Shown here one piece after another: positions 63,762-64,000 of a stretch of DNA of 64,000 bases (the first letter of the stretch is position 1; each line of letters begins with the position of its first letter). The stretch is from Streptomyces althioticus (GTDB taxonomy: Bacteria > Actinomycetota > Actinomycetes > Streptomycetales > Streptomycetaceae), in assembly GCA_014649355.1 (NCBI GenBank), contig BMSW01000002.1, forward strand, positions 538,234-602,233, read 5' to 3'. The notes beneath the pieces are model-generated. The model did not search any database. It was not told where the DNA came from and saw only the letters and a list, made by a program, of their open reading frames with translations. Made by a program: the position numbers and the translations under genes.

Positions 63762-63925
63762 TCGTGGGGTGGGTGGGGGGTGGGCGCTGCTTGGGTACCG
63801 CCGAAAGCGGGTGGGGGCGGCGGGGCCGCGGGTTTTTTGCGGGGCGCGGGGGATGGGGGGTAAGGGGGTGGGGGCCGGGGGTGGGGGGGGTGGGGGCCGG
63901 GGGTGGGTTTGTTGGCGGGTGCCGG
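63756..63925. repeat. G-run-rich intergenic tract
   Basis: This stretch carries many runs of four to eight G on the plus strand (for example around 63841-63903) and is low-complexity. It could form G-quadruplexes in the plus strand. It codes for nothing that I can support. Confidence 0.6.
63817..63838 (+). terminator. short hairpin followed by six T
   Basis: GCGGC-GGG-GCCGC (63817-63829) is followed by GGGTTTTTT. It resembles an intrinsic terminator, which is rare with a T-run in this GC range. No plus-strand gene ends just upstream, so its role is unclear. Confidence 0.3.
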
Positions 63926-63933
63926 ACGGTGGG

Positions 63934-63980
63934 GGCTGGGCGCGCAGTTCCCCGCGCCCCTGCCGAGCGTGCGTGCCAGG
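63934..63980. repeat. Streptomyces intergenic repeat
   Basis: This copy carries the core TTCCCCGCGCCCCT with preceding CGCGCAG and a downstream GCGTGCCAGGGG arm. It matches the copies near 19034, 20282 and 40163. Confidence 0.6.
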
Positions 63981-64000
63981 GGACGGAAGCGTCGGCGGGT

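Overview
The window is chromosomal DNA from a Streptomyces-like actinomycete. It is very GC-rich with strong third-position GC bias. Many genes start with GTG and a few with TTG. ATGA stop/start overlaps are common, and the content is typical of the genus: MsiK-type sugar ABC operon without an ATPase, isorenieratene-type crt genes, SpoIIE-type PP2C phosphatases, free-standing HATPase kinases, LAxTG-anchored surface protein. I saw no transposase, integrase, CRISPR array, rRNA or tRNA.

Layout. 0-8.4 kb: a stand-alone MASE1 membrane protein, a secreted alpha/beta hydrolase, a lipoprotein L,D-transpeptidase, a large secreted GH87 alpha-1,3-glucanase and a histone H1-like protein. 8.4-16.1 kb: a sugar-uptake operon (binding protein, two permeases, 2-hydroxyacid dehydrogenase, DUF2264 protein) facing away from a DeoR/LacI hybrid regulator; both promoters carry the same CGTTTGAACG dyad. 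16.2-23.5 kb: barstar-domain protein, cupin, epoxide hydrolase, AlkZ-type DNA glycosylase candidate, phosphoglucomutase and small proteins.

23.5-39.8 kb is the most interesting part. An HATPase kinase, an adenosylcobinamide amidohydrolase (CbiZ), a PAS-GAF-PP2C phosphatase and a B12-binding protein with the CarH/LitR photoreceptor signature but no DNA-binding domain are co-directional, the last two translationally coupled. They abut, tail to tail, a carotenoid locus (crtYTU on the minus strand; crtI, crtB and a Rieske oxygenase on the plus strand). A further run of minus-strand redox genes follows (SDR, unknown, CrtI-like oxidoreductase, SRPBCC, MpaB-like oxygenase). crtE and the usual LitR/LitS regulators are absent from the window. 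I infer a light- or AdoCbl-responsive partner-switching module placed next to its likely output.

39.8-58.2 kb: small proteins, an Mrr-type nuclease, a GAF-ANTAR regulator, a second multi-sensor PP2C phosphatase, an MMPL transporter, a DUF1996 LAETG-anchored protein, YihY, a flavodoxin-like protein, a methyltransferase, and a SulP transporter overlapping an HATPase kinase with an ArsR regulator behind it. 58.2-64 kb: an intergenic stretch, then a 1445-residue P-type ATPase whose N-terminal half holds a degenerate second catalytic domain, its upstream membrane protein, two perfect dyads before it, and a G-rich tail.

Five copies (at four loci) of a short repeat with core TTCCCCGCGCCCCT, common in Streptomyces intergenic DNA, mark several gaps. 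All function calls come from reading the translated sequence; no search was run.
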